Shown here in pieces: positions 53,391 to 63,250 of a stretch of DNA of 64,000 bases. A program made the position numbers and the translations under genes. The notes under the pieces were generated by a model. It ran no database searches, was not told the DNA's origin, and saw only the letters and a list, made by a program, of their open reading frames with translations. The stretch lies in assembly GCA_024235135.1 (NCBI GenBank), contig JACKMZ010000001.1, forward strand, positions 529,501-593,500. Direction: 5' to 3'. Source of the DNA: Gammaproteobacteria bacterium. Lineage in GTDB: Bacteria > Pseudomonadota > Gammaproteobacteria > Competibacterales > Competibacteraceae. The stretch's first letter is position 1; every line of letters begins with the position of its first letter.

Positions 53391-55313
53391 CTACTCTATT
53401 AACTCACGACTGCGTTTGGCGATATCGCTATGCAAACGTTCCGTCAAGGTGACTAGGGCCATGCTGCCCAGATCCACGCCGTCCCGTGTGCGCACGGCCA
53501 CGGTCTTGGCATCCACCTCCCGATCCCCTATGACCAACAGATACGGTACCCGCTGCAAGGTATGCTCGCGGATTTTAAAGCCGATTTTCTCGTTTCTCAA
53601 GTCTGCCTTGATGCGGAATCCTTGTTGTGCAAGCGATTTTTCCACCTCGGTGGCATAAGGATGTTGCTGGTCCGTGATGGTCAACACGATCGCCTGGGTG
53701 GGCGCCAGCCAAACTGGCAAGGCGCCGGCATAATGTTCGATCAGGATACCGATGAAGCGTTCAAGCGAGCCCAGCATCGCACGGTGCAGCATGACCGGTG
53801 TCCGCTTCCCACCGTCTTCGGCGATATAACTGGCATCCAGCCGACCGGGCATGTTGAAGTCGACTTGCACAGTGCCGCACTGCCAGACCCGATCCAGACA
53901 GTCGCGCAAGGAGAAGTCGATCTTGGGACCATAGAACGCCCCTTCACCCGGTTGCAATCGCCAAGCCAAGCCCCGTTTGTCCAGCGCCAGTTGCAGTGCT
54001 TGTTCGGCCTTGTCCCAGATGGCGTCGCTGCCGACCCGCTTCTCGGGACGGGTGGATAAGGCGACCAGAATGTCATTGAAGCCAAAGTCCGCATAAACCT
54101 GGAACATCAAATCCATGAAGGCCGAAACTTCTTCCTGGATTTGTTCCTCGGTGCAGAAAATGTGCGCGTCGTCCTGAACGAAATTGCGCACCCGCATCAG
54201 CCCATGCAGCGCACCGGACAATTCATTGCGATGACAGGAACCGAATTCGGCCATGCGCAAGGGCAGATCGCGGTAGCTCTTCAGCCCCTGATTGAAGATC
54301 TGGAGGTGACAGGGGCAGTTCATGGGCTTGAGGGCGAAATCCCGTTCTTCCGAGTGTGTGACGAAGATCTCGTCACCAAATTTTTCCCAGTGCCCGGATT
54401 TTTCCCACAGGCTGCGGTCCACCACCTGCGGAGTATGCACCTCCTGGTAGCCGTGCTCGCGCAGCAACTGGCGGATATAGTTCTGCACCGTGATGTAGAT
54501 CTGCCAGCCGTTGTTGTGCCAGAACACCATGCCGGGCGCTTCTTCCTGGAGATGGAACAGGTCCAGGGCTTTGGCGATGCGGCGGTGGTCGCGCTTTTCG
54601 GCTTCTTCCAAATGGTGCAGGTAGGCGTTCAGAGCCTTGGTGTCGGCCCAAGCCGTACCATAGATTCGTTGCAGCATTTCGTTGTCGGAGTTGCCCCGCC
54701 AGTAGGCGCCGGCCACCTTCATCAGTTTGAATGCTTTGAGATGCCCGGTATGGGGGACATGGGGGCCCCGACAAAGGTCGATGAAGTCGTCTTGCCGGTA
54801 GAGGGAAACCTCTTCGCTTTTGGGAATGCTGGCGATGATCTCGGCTTTGTAGCTTTCCCCCATTTCCCGGAAGAACGCTACCGCCTGCTCGCGTGGCATT
54901 ACCTGTCGCTCCACCGTGATGTTGCGCTCGGCCAGTTCCGCCATGCGTTGCTCGATAGCGGCTAAATCCTCGGGCGTGAAGGAACGCTCGAAGGCAAAGT
55001 CGTAATAAAAGCCGTTTTCGATCACGGGCCCGATGGTCACCTGGGCGCTGGGAAACAGTTGCTTGACGGCATGAGCCAGCAAGTGCGCGGTGGAATGGCG
55101 GATGATGTCCAAACCCTCCGCATCGCGGGCGGTGATGAGTGTCAGCACACTGTCCTGTTCGATCAGAAAATTCGTGTCCACCAGCCGACCGTCAACCTTG
55201 GCGGCGAGAGCCGCTTTGGCCAGACCGGGGCCGATGGCCGCCGCGACCTCGTGTACACGTACGGAGGCGGCGAACGATTGCTGACTACCGTCAGGTAGCG
55301 TGATGACCGGCAT
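53391..55313 (-). CDS. thrS: Threonyl-tRNA synthetase
   Basis: A 640-residue class II synthetase with the N-terminal TGS domain (MPVITLPDGSQQSF), an editing domain (STAHLLAHAVKQLFP is its HxxxH-type metal site) and the catalytic core with zinc ligands near MNCPCHLQIF and HRNELSGALHGLMRVRNFVQDDAHIFC. It charges tRNA-Thr. It is the first gene of thrS-infC-rpmI-rplT-pheST-ihfA and its 3' end carries the infC ribosome binding site. Confidence 0.98.
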   Translation of the reverse strand: MPVITLPDGSQQSFAASVRVHEVAAAIGPGLAKAALAAKVDGRLVDTNFLIEQDSVLTLITARDAEGLDIIRHSTAHLLAHAVKQLFPSAQVTIGPVIENGFYYDFAFERSFTPEDLAAIEQRMAELAERNITVERQVMPREQAVAFFREMGESYKAEIIASIPKSEEVSLYRQDDFIDLCRGPHVPHTGHLKAFKLMKVAGAYWRGNSDNEMLQRIYGTAWADTKALNAYLHHLEEAEKRDHRRIAKALDLFHLQEEAPGMVFWHNNGWQIYITVQNYIRQLLREHGYQEVHTPQVVDRSLWEKSGHWEKFGDEIFVTHSEERDFALKPMNCPCHLQIFNQGLKSYRDLPLRMAEFGSCHRNELSGALHGLMRVRNFVQDDAHIFCTEEQIQEEVSAFMDLMFQVYADFGFNDILVALSTRPEKRVGSDAIWDKAEQALQLALDKRGLAWRLQPGEGAFYGPKIDFSLRDCLDRVWQCGTVQVDFNMPGRLDASYIAEDGGKRTPVMLHRAMLGSLERFIGILIEHYAGALPVWLAPTQAIVLTITDQQHPYATEVEKSLAQQGFRIKADLRNEKIGFKIREHTLQRVPYLLVIGDREVDAKTVAVRTRDGVDLGSMALVTLTERLHSDIAKRSRELIE

Positions 55314-55348
55314 TGTTGAGTTTCCTCACATTAACCCTGGAAATCTAC

Positions 55349-55375
55349 GGCTCGTGAAAACACAAAAGGCGAGCC
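55349..55375 (-). promoter_or_regulatory. Hairpin in the thrS leader
   Basis: GGCTCG / CGAGCC (55349-55354 and 55370-55375) can form a 6-bp stem whose loop holds TGT, the threonine anticodon triplet on the RNA. It lies ~40 bp before the thrS start. E. coli ThrRS represses its own mRNA through anticodon-like hairpins, but the resemblance here is limited. Confidence 0.3.
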
Positions 55376-55452
55376 GCGCTTACCTCCATTAAGAAAGCAA
55401 CGGCACGCCCTCTAACGATGTTTGGTGATGAGTTACAACACGATCGCCAATT

Positions 55453-55529
55453 TGGTAGGCGCGATTGGACTCGAACCAACGACCCCCACCATGTCAAGGT
55501 GGTGCTCTAACCAGCTGAGCTACGCGCCT
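55453..55529 (-). tRNA. tRNA-Val (anticodon GAC)
   Basis: A 77-nt cloverleaf with acceptor AGGCGCG/CGCGCCT, D-arm, T-loop GGTTCGAGTCC and anticodon stem CCACC/GGTGG around loop TTGACAT, so the anticodon is GAC. The 3' CCA is encoded. It sits upstream of thrS on the same strand. Confidence 0.97.
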
Positions 55530-55622
55530 AAAGAATGAGAAAGATTACCGAAGCCTTGGGGCCTTGGCAAGTCTTGTATGCATGCTTGGACGTTGACAAG
55601 CGTGTAACCCGTCGGCGGAGGG

Positions 55623-58600
55623 TCATTTGTTGCCGTGTCCGCCCTGCGGCGTGGTCCTTAGCGATTCGCGTCCGACCGCTTGGAAACTCGGGTCGTCCCA
55701 GGAGCCGCTCAGGCGGTATTGACGCCTAGCCACTTCGTCGATACCCGGTTTGAGTAGGTTTTCGGCGACAAAAACGGCGGCTCCGACTACCGGGCCACCG
55801 GCGATGGTTCCAGCGATGGTCAATGGGCTGCCCACTTGTGGGATAACGGTGACCAATTGGTCATACCGGCGTTTTAGCAGATCGATGCGTCCCGTTATGC
55901 CGATGCGGATGGCGGGTCCTTCCATCACGAAGTTGTCGGTGTTGGCTTGACCCTGATCGAAGTCGAAACTGCCCGTGATACTGTCGAAGGTCAAGCCTTC
56001 CTCCAACAGATCACTGAAATCCAGGCGCAAACGGCGCATGATGTTGCTGAAGTTCAACAGCCCGAAGATTCTGCCTACGCCCAAATCGACCTTCAACAAT
56101 TGGCCCGCGCCCACAGTGAAATCCAGATGCCCGTTCAGCAAGGCCAACGTTACTGCGGGCAAAGGCGCTCGCCAACTGGCGGTAAAATCGGCCCGCGTCT
56201 CGCCGCCCTGGATAGTGGCGGCATAGCCCAGAGATTGTAGGCTGGCCCCCAAATCCTTGCTATTGAAACCCACCTGTATCCGCGACAACGGCCCTTCGGG
56301 CGTTACCGACCAATCGCCGCTGGCCGACACTTCGTGCACATTGGAATGCAGTTGTAGTTCCGTCAAACTCATTCCGTCGTTCCTGGGGTCGGTCAGCAAC
56401 TTCAAGCGGCCCAGGGTGTGGCCATCCAATATCAGATCCTCGATCACAATCCGCAGGGGCGGCAGGCGCCGTGGGTCCGGTTCCTCAGTCTTTGCGGCCG
56501 GCGTATTTGCGGGTTTTTCGGCGGACGTAGGCGTCGCGGTCGGATGGGACAAAACCAAGTGGCGTAATTCGACCTGCAGCGGCGTACCGGATTGGATCGG
56601 CAAAGCCAGCCGCCCGTTGGCCGCAGTGCCTGTCAAATCGACATGGACGGCATTCTGGTCGGGCGTCGCGTGCAGGGATAAATCATCCATTATCCAATCC
56701 CCCCACTGCAGCTTATCGATGTGGGCCGTGATGTCGTTCAAATTCTGCCATATCGAGGCCCCGCCACCCTCTCCTGGTCCCGGAATAGACAAACGCCAAT
56801 AGGGGAGGTTGGCGATCAACGTCAAACCCGGTGCTTCCGGCAATTTCGCTCGCCCGGCATCGATATGTACGGCCCCACGCAGGAAACGCGCTTGCCGAGG
56901 AAAGCCGCCCCACTCCAAAATGGCTTGGGTGTCCGGCTCATAATCGATGAGAATCTGTAACGCCTTTTTATCGTCATCGTCCAGGTCGATTTTGATGGTC
57001 AAAAGGCGTTTCCCAGTGGAAGGCTTTCCCAGGGGGGACGGTAGATTGACCGCAATCCCTTGCAGGTCAGTGCTGGCTGCAAGTGCTAGGGTCGACGAGG
57101 TGTCGCCACCGCCGCTCGGTACCTGCAAATCGATAGCGACGGGTCCCTTGCCCTGGAGATAGGAACGTAGCGCATTGCTGCCCACCAACTCGGATAAATC
57201 CCAAATCCCACTCAGCTTGAAATGGATCGTCTGCCCGATGGAACCGGATTCCGTATTGACGTCCAGGGTGGCCGGTTCGCCGCGAAACAGCAGTTTGATG
57301 TCACGCGCGTTCAGGCTCCCGCCGTCGAACGCCAGATCGCCCCGAATGTCGCCCAGGGTTAAACCGAAACCGGGCACGCTGATCTCGCCACCGGTGAACC
57401 CCACAACGCCTTTCACCCGACTGGGCTGTTTGTTCAGGGGAATAGCGAGCACGAGATCCAGAGTATTCTCGCCCCGCGCCTGCAGTTTCGCGACATGGGG
57501 TCCGGCCCGTTTGGTCAATGGACTATCTTTGAGAAAACGCAACAACGTCGCGCTGGATGCGCGAATGCGTCCTTCGATGTTCAGGATCGCCTGGCGCAGA
57601 TCGGCAATACGGCACGTTGTTTTCTCAACATCGGCGCCGAGCATTGTGCCGGCTTGCACTGCTACGTCCATGGCTTGATTGCGAAAGGTGAACGCCGCCT
57701 CCAACTCTTCAAGGCGTGGCCAGCGTTGAGAATAATCCAGGGTGGCGTCGTGCAACTGGAATCGGGTCTCGAACAAGCCGGGGCTATCGCTGAAGGGGAA
57801 ATCGCTCAAGCGACCCTGTAACGTCGATTGCCCGGCAGTGAGTCGGCCACCCACCAGGGCCTGGCGCAGCCAATCCACCAAGCGCGGGTGTAACAGTTTG
57901 GCCGGAAGGTAGTCTTTGAGCCGGGCGATGTCGGCCACCTCGAAATCCAATTGGGTATCGAGCCGTGGGCTATCCTGTAACGGCAGATTCACATCACCCC
58001 GAAGCGTGGCATTAAAAACGGTATTGCCGAACTGTAGGCCGGTGGTTGCCACACGCCAGCCGCCGTCTTCCGACCGCCAGTGCACCGCGCCGCCCAGTTG
58101 TTCCAACTTGAGCGGCGTCCGCCATTGGCGGCTGGTCAGAGTCGGCGCTGTGTTATCGAGGGTCAATACACCGTGGTCCCCGTCGAGTTCAATCCGGCCG
58201 GCCAGATCCCCGATGGCGGGTACGGTTTGCCATTCCTGGGTTCGCAGGTCGTTGAATTCGGCAATGAGACGGTAATTCGGGCCAGTTTGGGTGGCGTGCG
58301 GTTCGAACCATCCTTCCACCCGAGGGAACAGGGCATGCGGGGACAGTTGTTCCAGCCCGCGTCGTTGGCTCGCGGTCAGCCAGGGCCCAACACCGGCGAG
58401 CAGATCCTGCAGGCGCAAATCGTTGACGTTTCCCGCCAGTCGTCCGGGTCTGTCGGCCTGAGGATTTGCCCAAGCCAAGCCCATGGCCGAGTTGAAAATA
58501 GGCGATCCTTGCGCGTCGCTACCTTGCCAGCCAACCTCGGCGTTCCAGCCTTCGGGACGGCGTCGCCAGTCGAAACGCGTCGTCAATGTGGCCGCGTCCG

Positions 58601-59483
58601 GTGCGAAAAACGCCGGGACAGATTCGGCCGCCGGCGGAATGAGCGCCAAGCCGCCGCCTTGGAACTGGCCTTGCAAGCGGGTCATCGTCAAATCATGCCA
58701 GGCTCCCCATAACTCCAGGGTATCGACGCGCCCTTGCGTGAAGGTCACCGGCAGGGGCCAACCGGCGGGCTGAAGATCCATGCCGCGCGCGTAAAAATGC
58801 CCCGACTGGGCGGGCGCGTTGGGATCGTTCCCGGACAAGGCCACGACCAGGTGCAGTTGTCGACCCAGGGACGCCGGCAATTCGACGGATACGCCCAGGC
58901 GCGTCTCGGGCTGATGGCGCAGACTCAAGCGGAGATCATGCAGGACCCAAGGCGGCCTGTCCTTGAAGGGTGGCAGGCGCAGTTCATCGATGTGCAGGTC
59001 CAGGGATTCGATACCGACCAGCCAGGCGAGCAGTTCCTCCAGTGCGGGAGCCCGGCCGCGAACCGATGACGGCGTCAGGCTCAGCGCACCGGCCGCGTTA
59101 TAGGTCAGGCTCGCATAACCGCCTTCCAGACGCACGCTGTACGGCTCTGGGCGTAACGCGTACAGGGAGCGCAATAAGCGCAGATGAATGACGGCCCGCT
59201 GGAAGCGAACCAGAGGCAGATTGTTCGTCGTGTCCTGCAGGCTGAATCCCTGAACGCGCAATACGGGTTGCCAACCTTGCCAGCCCAGCGACAATTGCTC
59301 GATACGCACCGGCCGCCGCAGATAGTGGCTGAGACCCGCTTCGATCTCGCCGCGGTATTCGGCCAATTGCGGCCAGCCAAAGCGCACGACGAGCAACAGC
59401 AGAATACTCAGCAGGACGCCGCCTAAAAGCAGACGCTCCAGCCATTTGCCGATTCCCCGTGCTGGGGCATGCCGAACCGTCAT
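55623..59483 (-). CDS. YhdP-family AsmA-like protein
   Basis: A 1286-residue envelope-spanning protein. One N-terminal membrane helix (LLLGGVLLSILLLLVVRFGW) is followed by a long periplasmic part rich in beta structure. The C-terminal DUF3971/AsmA-like region holds LLKVDLGVGRIFGLLNFSNIMRRL, and the protein ends near VVGAAVFVAENLLKPGIDE. YhdP, TamB and YdbH together move phospholipids to the outer membrane. It follows rng by 18 bp, the usual rng-yhdP pair. Confidence 0.92.
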   Translation of the reverse strand: MTVRHAPARGIGKWLERLLLGGVLLSILLLLVVRFGWPQLAEYRGEIEAGLSHYLRRPVRIEQLSLGWQGWQPVLRVQGFSLQDTTNNLPLVRFQRAVIHLRLLRSLYALRPEPYSVRLEGGYASLTYNAAGALSLTPSSVRGRAPALEELLAWLVGIESLDLHIDELRLPPFKDRPPWVLHDLRLSLRHQPETRLGVSVELPASLGRQLHLVVALSGNDPNAPAQSGHFYARGMDLQPAGWPLPVTFTQGRVDTLELWGAWHDLTMTRLQGQFQGGGLALIPPAAESVPAFFAPDAATLTTRFDWRRRPEGWNAEVGWQGSDAQGSPIFNSAMGLAWANPQADRPGRLAGNVNDLRLQDLLAGVGPWLTASQRRGLEQLSPHALFPRVEGWFEPHATQTGPNYRLIAEFNDLRTQEWQTVPAIGDLAGRIELDGDHGVLTLDNTAPTLTSRQWRTPLKLEQLGGAVHWRSEDGGWRVATTGLQFGNTVFNATLRGDVNLPLQDSPRLDTQLDFEVADIARLKDYLPAKLLHPRLVDWLRQALVGGRLTAGQSTLQGRLSDFPFSDSPGLFETRFQLHDATLDYSQRWPRLEELEAAFTFRNQAMDVAVQAGTMLGADVEKTTCRIADLRQAILNIEGRIRASSATLLRFLKDSPLTKRAGPHVAKLQARGENTLDLVLAIPLNKQPSRVKGVVGFTGGEISVPGFGLTLGDIRGDLAFDGGSLNARDIKLLFRGEPATLDVNTESGSIGQTIHFKLSGIWDLSELVGSNALRSYLQGKGPVAIDLQVPSGGGDTSSTLALAASTDLQGIAVNLPSPLGKPSTGKRLLTIKIDLDDDDKKALQILIDYEPDTQAILEWGGFPRQARFLRGAVHIDAGRAKLPEAPGLTLIANLPYWRLSIPGPGEGGGASIWQNLNDITAHIDKLQWGDWIMDDLSLHATPDQNAVHVDLTGTAANGRLALPIQSGTPLQVELRHLVLSHPTATPTSAEKPANTPAAKTEEPDPRRLPPLRIVIEDLILDGHTLGRLKLLTDPRNDGMSLTELQLHSNVHEVSASGDWSVTPEGPLSRIQVGFNSKDLGASLQSLGYAATIQGGETRADFTASWRAPLPAVTLALLNGHLDFTVGAGQLLKVDLGVGRIFGLLNFSNIMRRLRLDFSDLLEEGLTFDSITGSFDFDQGQANTDNFVMEGPAIRIGITGRIDLLKRRYDQLVTVIPQVGSPLTIAGTIAGGPVVGAAVFVAENLLKPGIDEVARRQYRLSGSWDDPSFQAVGRESLRTTPQGGHGNK

Positions 59484-59501
59484 AAAGCCAGCCGCATTCG
59501 G

Positions 59502-60992
59502 CTACATCAGCACCACGTCGTACTGCTCTTGGGCGTACAACTGCTCGGCTTGAAATTTGATGGGTACTCCGATCAGTTCCTGCAATTCCGCCAGGCTCGT
59601 GGATTCCTCGTCCAACATACGATCCACTACTTCCTGCGAGGCCAGCACGAGGAATTGCCGCGCTTCGTATTGTCGGGATTCTCGCAGCAACTCGCGGAAA
59701 ATTTCGTAGCATACCGTTTCCACGGTCTTAACCGTGCCCCGTCCCATACATTGCGGGCAGGGCTCGCACAGCACCTGCTCCAGGCTTTCGCGAATGCGCT
59801 TACGGGTCATTTCCACCAGGCCCAGCGCGGAAACCTGCGAGATATGGCTTTTCGCCCGGTCCTTTTCCAGGTGTTTCTCCAGGGCTCTGAGCACGGCCTG
59901 TTGATGTTCCTGGCTGGCCATGTCGATGAAATCCAGGATGATGATGCCGCCGAGATTGCGGAGACAAAGCTGTCGGGCGATGGCCTGGGCCGCTTCCAGG
60001 TTGGTCTTGAAGATGGTTTCTTCCAGATTGCGATGACCGACGTAGGCGCCGGTGTTCACGTCGATGGTGGTCATCGCCTCGGTTTGGTCGATGATCAGGT
60101 AGCCCCCTGATTTCAAGGGCACTTTCCGACTGAGACCGCGCTGGATTTCATCTTCGATGTTATACAGATCGAAAATGGGTCGTTCGCCGGGATAGTATTC
60201 GATGCTCGGCAGCATTTCCGGAATGAATTTTTCCGCGAAACGCAGCAGGTGATCACAGGTCTCGCGGGAGTCAACCCGCACCTTTTCGACATCGGCGCCG
60301 ACGAAGTCCCGAAGAATGCGCAACACCAACGGCAGATCCTCGTAAATCACGCCGATCCCGTTCATGTCCTTGATGCGTTCCTGAATAGAGTCCCACAGGC
60401 GTTGCAAAAACTGCATATCGGCCCGCAGCGCCCAGGGTTCCATGCCCTCCGCGGCGGTACGCACGATATAGCCCCCACCGAACTCCGCGCGGAAAACGCT
60501 GACGATATCCTTCAAACGCTGACGTTCCGCCTCGTCGTCGATTTTGACGGAAACGCCCTCGACCCGGGAATCGGGTAGAAACACCAGAAAACGCGAAGGC
60601 AGCGTGGCATGCGTGGTGAGCCGCGCCCCTTTGGTGCCGATGGGGTCCTTGATTACCTGGACCACGACCTCCTGTCCTTCATGAATCAGATCGGCGATCG
60701 CTAGGAAACGATTGGCGGGGCCTGAACCGCTGTCCTCGATTTCGTCGATGCGGATGTCGGATACATGCAGAAAGGCGGCCCGCTCCAGGCCAATATCCAC
60801 GAAGGCCGCTTCCATGCCCGGCAAGACTCGGCTGACCCGGCCTTTGTAGATATTGCCGACCAGGCCCCGCTTGCGTTGCCGTTCGATGAAAATCTCCTGC
60901 AACACCCCGTTCTCCACGACGGCGACGCGAGTCTCCCGTGGCATGACGTTGATCAGGATTTCTTCATTGGTGCGCCGTGTCTCTGCTGCCAT
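59502..60992 (-). CDS. rng: Ribonuclease G
   Basis: A 496-residue endoribonuclease of the RNase E/G family. The S1 domain is RGLVGNIYKGRVSRVLPGMEAAFVDIGLERAAFLHVSD; the DNase I-like catalytic region follows, then the zinc-link cysteines (VLCEPCPQCMGRG). It lacks the long RNase E C-terminus. It matures 16S rRNA 5' ends. The ATG at 60992 (MAAETRRTNEEILINV) matches the family; an upstream in-frame start would add 21 residues. Confidence 0.95.
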   Translation of the reverse strand: MAAETRRTNEEILINVMPRETRVAVVENGVLQEIFIERQRKRGLVGNIYKGRVSRVLPGMEAAFVDIGLERAAFLHVSDIRIDEIEDSGSGPANRFLAIADLIHEGQEVVVQVIKDPIGTKGARLTTHATLPSRFLVFLPDSRVEGVSVKIDDEAERQRLKDIVSVFRAEFGGGYIVRTAAEGMEPWALRADMQFLQRLWDSIQERIKDMNGIGVIYEDLPLVLRILRDFVGADVEKVRVDSRETCDHLLRFAEKFIPEMLPSIEYYPGERPIFDLYNIEDEIQRGLSRKVPLKSGGYLIIDQTEAMTTIDVNTGAYVGHRNLEETIFKTNLEAAQAIARQLCLRNLGGIIILDFIDMASQEHQQAVLRALEKHLEKDRAKSHISQVSALGLVEMTRKRIRESLEQVLCEPCPQCMGRGTVKTVETVCYEIFRELLRESRQYEARQFLVLASQEVVDRMLDEESTSLAELQELIGVPIKFQAEQLYAQEQYDVVLM

Positions 60993-61058
60993 AGTGATCC
61001 CTGGAGCCGGATCGGCTGGCTTCGATGCTTGGAGAGAGCTAAGGTCTGTCATCAATCG

Positions 61059-61646
61059 TTACAATACATGGATGCCGAACTCCCCAAGCAGTTCAGCGGT
61101 TTCGAACAGCGGTAGGCCCATGACGCCGGAATAACTGCCGCGCAGTTCGGTTATGAAAGCCGCCGCTCGCCCTTGAATGCCATAACCGCCCGCCTTGTCG
61201 CCGGGTTCGCCGGTTTCCCAGTAAGCCTGGCATTCGGCCGCGCTCAACGCCCGCCAGCGTACCCGACTGGTCTGGACCCGCACGGCTTCCCGCTCCGCCA
61301 TGACCAGGGCTACGCCGCTCAGTACTTGATGCTCGCGCCCGGATAATCTGCTCAACATGGCCAGACCTTCCGTCCGGTCGCGCGGTTTGCCGAGCACCGC
61401 GCCATCCACGATGACGGCGGTATCGGCGCCCAAGACCGGCCGAGAGGGGTCGGCGCCGAGACTGTCCCAGCCGGCTCTGGCCTTGGTTAAAGCGAGGCGG
61501 CGAACATAATCGGCGGGCTGTTCGGTGGCCAAACGTATTTCATCCACCGAAACGTTCAACAGGCTGTACCGGATGCCGATTTGTTCCAGCAATTCCCGAC
61601 GGCGCGGCGAACTCGAAGCCAGATAGACTTGCGTTGTCGTGGCCAT
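61059..61646 (-). CDS. maf: Maf-family nucleoside-triphosphate pyrophosphatase
   Basis: A 195-residue Maf protein (YhdE-type). It removes non-standard or dTTP/UTP-type nucleotides by hydrolysis to monophosphates. The substrate-binding motif is YLASSSPRRRELLEQIG and the Asp/Lys motif is LGADTAVIVDGAVLGKP. It starts 2 bp after rlmH. It lies upstream of rng, as in many gammaproteobacteria. Confidence 0.95.
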   Translation of the reverse strand: MATTTQVYLASSSPRRRELLEQIGIRYSLLNVSVDEIRLATEQPADYVRRLALTKARAGWDSLGADPSRPVLGADTAVIVDGAVLGKPRDRTEGLAMLSRLSGREHQVLSGVALVMAEREAVRVQTSRVRWRALSAAECQAYWETGEPGDKAGGYGIQGRAAAFITELRGSYSGVMGLPLFETAELLGEFGIHVL

Positions 61647-61648
61647 GC

Positions 61649-62119
61649 TCAGTCCCGGTGGTAGGGATGACGAGTCAGCATACTCCAAGCCCGGTACAGT
61701 TGCTCGGCTACGATCACCCGTACCATCGCATGCGGCAAGGTCAGTCTGGACAAAGACCACAGCCCTTCGGCCCGTTCGCGGCAGGCGTCGGACAATCCAT
61801 CGGGACCGCCGACCAGCAAGGCCACGTCCTTACCGGTACGTTGCCAGTGCGTCAGTTGCTCGGCTAGTTCCCTTGTCGACCACGATAAACCCCGTTCGTC
61901 CAACGCCAATACACGTCCGCCCGGCGGTACGGCGGCCAGTAAGCGTTCTCCCTCGGCCTGCCGCAGGCGTTCCACCGGCGTGGTCCTGGCCCGCTTCGCG
62001 GGCGGAATCTCGACCAGTTCCAGCCGGCAGTCGCGAGGCAGGCGTTTGGCGTATTCCTCGTATCCCGTTTGTACCCAGGAGGGCATCCGCGTGCCGACGG
62101 CTACCAGCAGAATGCGCAT
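61649..62119 (-). CDS. rlmH: 23S rRNA (pseudouridine1915-N3)-methyltransferase RlmH
   Basis: A 156-residue SPOUT methyltransferase (MRILLVAVGTRMPSWVQTGYEEYAKRLP). The knotted SAM site is VALLVGGPDGLSD and the C-terminal motif is LPHAMVRVIVAEQLYRAWSMLTRHPYHRD. It methylates pseudouridine 1915 in the 70S ribosome. The gene lies between rsfS and maf. Confidence 0.97.
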   Translation of the reverse strand: MRILLVAVGTRMPSWVQTGYEEYAKRLPRDCRLELVEIPPAKRARTTPVERLRQAEGERLLAAVPPGGRVLALDERGLSWSTRELAEQLTHWQRTGKDVALLVGGPDGLSDACRERAEGLWSLSRLTLPHAMVRVIVAEQLYRAWSMLTRHPYHRD

Positions 62120-62153
62120 GGGACAAACGGGGGCCGGGTTTTTCGAAGGGCAC

Positions 62154-62510
62154 TCAAGTGGCCCGCGCAGAGCCGCTGTGGGTCGTTTGCGGAACCGACC
62201 ACAGCTTCTCCAGATTATAAAAATCCCGGACGTCCGGTTTCATGATATGGACCACGATGTCGCCCAGATCAACCAGTATCCACTCCGCCTGGCGTTCGCC
62301 TTCCACGCCCAGGGGACGGTTACCGGCTTGCTTGCACTTTTCGATCAGTTTGTCCGCTAGCGCTTTGACATGCCGGTCCGAAGTGCCGCTGGCGATCACC
62401 ATGAAATCGGTGAAGCTGGCCACCTTGCGGACGTCCAGCACTTTCAAGTCCACGGCTTTTATTTCTTCCAGAGCGTCTACGATCAGTGTTTTTAGCTCAT
62501 CAGATTGCAT
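62154..62510 (-). CDS. rsfS: Ribosomal silencing factor RsfS
   Basis: A 118-residue protein of the Iojap/RsfS family (MQSDELKTLIVDALEEIKAVDLKVLDVRKVASFTDFMVIASG). It binds bL14 and blocks subunit joining in starvation. The ATG at 62510 matches family N-termini; upstream in-frame sequence is unrelated. It is followed by rlmH after 34 bp, in the standard nadD-rsfS-rlmH order. Confidence 0.96.
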   Translation of the reverse strand: MQSDELKTLIVDALEEIKAVDLKVLDVRKVASFTDFMVIASGTSDRHVKALADKLIEKCKQAGNRPLGVEGERQAEWILVDLGDIVVHIMKPDVRDFYNLEKLWSVPQTTHSGSARAT

Positions 62511-62560
62511 GCTGTTAGGTTGCTTTCTTACGTTTGGCTGCTTTTCGTTGAAGTGATTGC

Positions 62561-63220
62561 TCAACGCGGTTCCCGGTAGAGCCCCTGCGTTTGAATGGCG
62601 TGTAATACCGAATCCGGCAAAAGATAGCGCGGTGAGTGGCCCTGGGCCAGTAATTCCCTGATACGCGTGGCGGATATCGCCAACTGGGTTATGGGTTGAA
62701 ACAAAATGCTTCCCGCCGGATGCTCGCCGAGTCTGCGTGGATGCCGAATCCGCCGGTGCGTGACCAGGTCGGCCAGTGCTTCCGAATGGGTCAAATCGTA
62801 ACCCGGTCGGTATAAAACCACCAGATGGGCCAGTTCCGGAATTTCCCGCCAGCGATGCCAGCGGTGCAAATCGTTGAAGGCGTCCATTCCCAGCAGCAGA
62901 CACAGTGGCACGTTGCCCAGTTCGGCGCGCAACGAAGTCAAAGTATCCGCCATGTAGGAGGCGCCTTCACGCCGCAATTCCCGATCGTCGACTACGAAAC
63001 CCGATTGCTCGGCCAGCGCCTGTTGTAACAACAGCAGCCGCTGGCCGGGAGAGGCGCTGGGCGTATCCCGATGGGGGGGGTGACGACTGGGGATGAAGCG
63101 GATTTGCGCGAGTTGAAGGTGATCCAAAACCTCCAGGGCGGCACGCAGATGACCGTAATGGATGGGATCGAAAGTGCCGCCCAGGATACCGATGGGGGGC
63201 GCCATCGGTATCAGCGGCAT
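62561..63220 (-). CDS. nadD: Nicotinate-nucleotide adenylyltransferase
   Basis: A 219-residue enzyme of the nucleotidyltransferase fold that makes deamido-NAD from nicotinate mononucleotide and ATP. The ATP-binding motif is ILGGTFDPIHYGHLR (HxGH), and the C-terminal motif is ISATRIRELL. A second ATG at 63205 (MAPPIGILGG) is an equally likely start. It lies 30 bp after proA. Confidence 0.96.
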   Translation of the reverse strand: MPLIPMAPPIGILGGTFDPIHYGHLRAALEVLDHLQLAQIRFIPSRHPPHRDTPSASPGQRLLLLQQALAEQSGFVVDDRELRREGASYMADTLTSLRAELGNVPLCLLLGMDAFNDLHRWHRWREIPELAHLVVLYRPGYDLTHSEALADLVTHRRIRHPRRLGEHPAGSILFQPITQLAISATRIRELLAQGHSPRYLLPDSVLHAIQTQGLYREPR

Positions 63221-63250
63221 GCCGGAGTCACATTGCGCTTCACTGGCGTT

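Noticed and set aside
62511..62903. N-terminal extension of RsfS
   Set aside because: The upstream in-frame residues overlap nadD in another frame and are unlike any RsfS; family N-terminus fits 62510.
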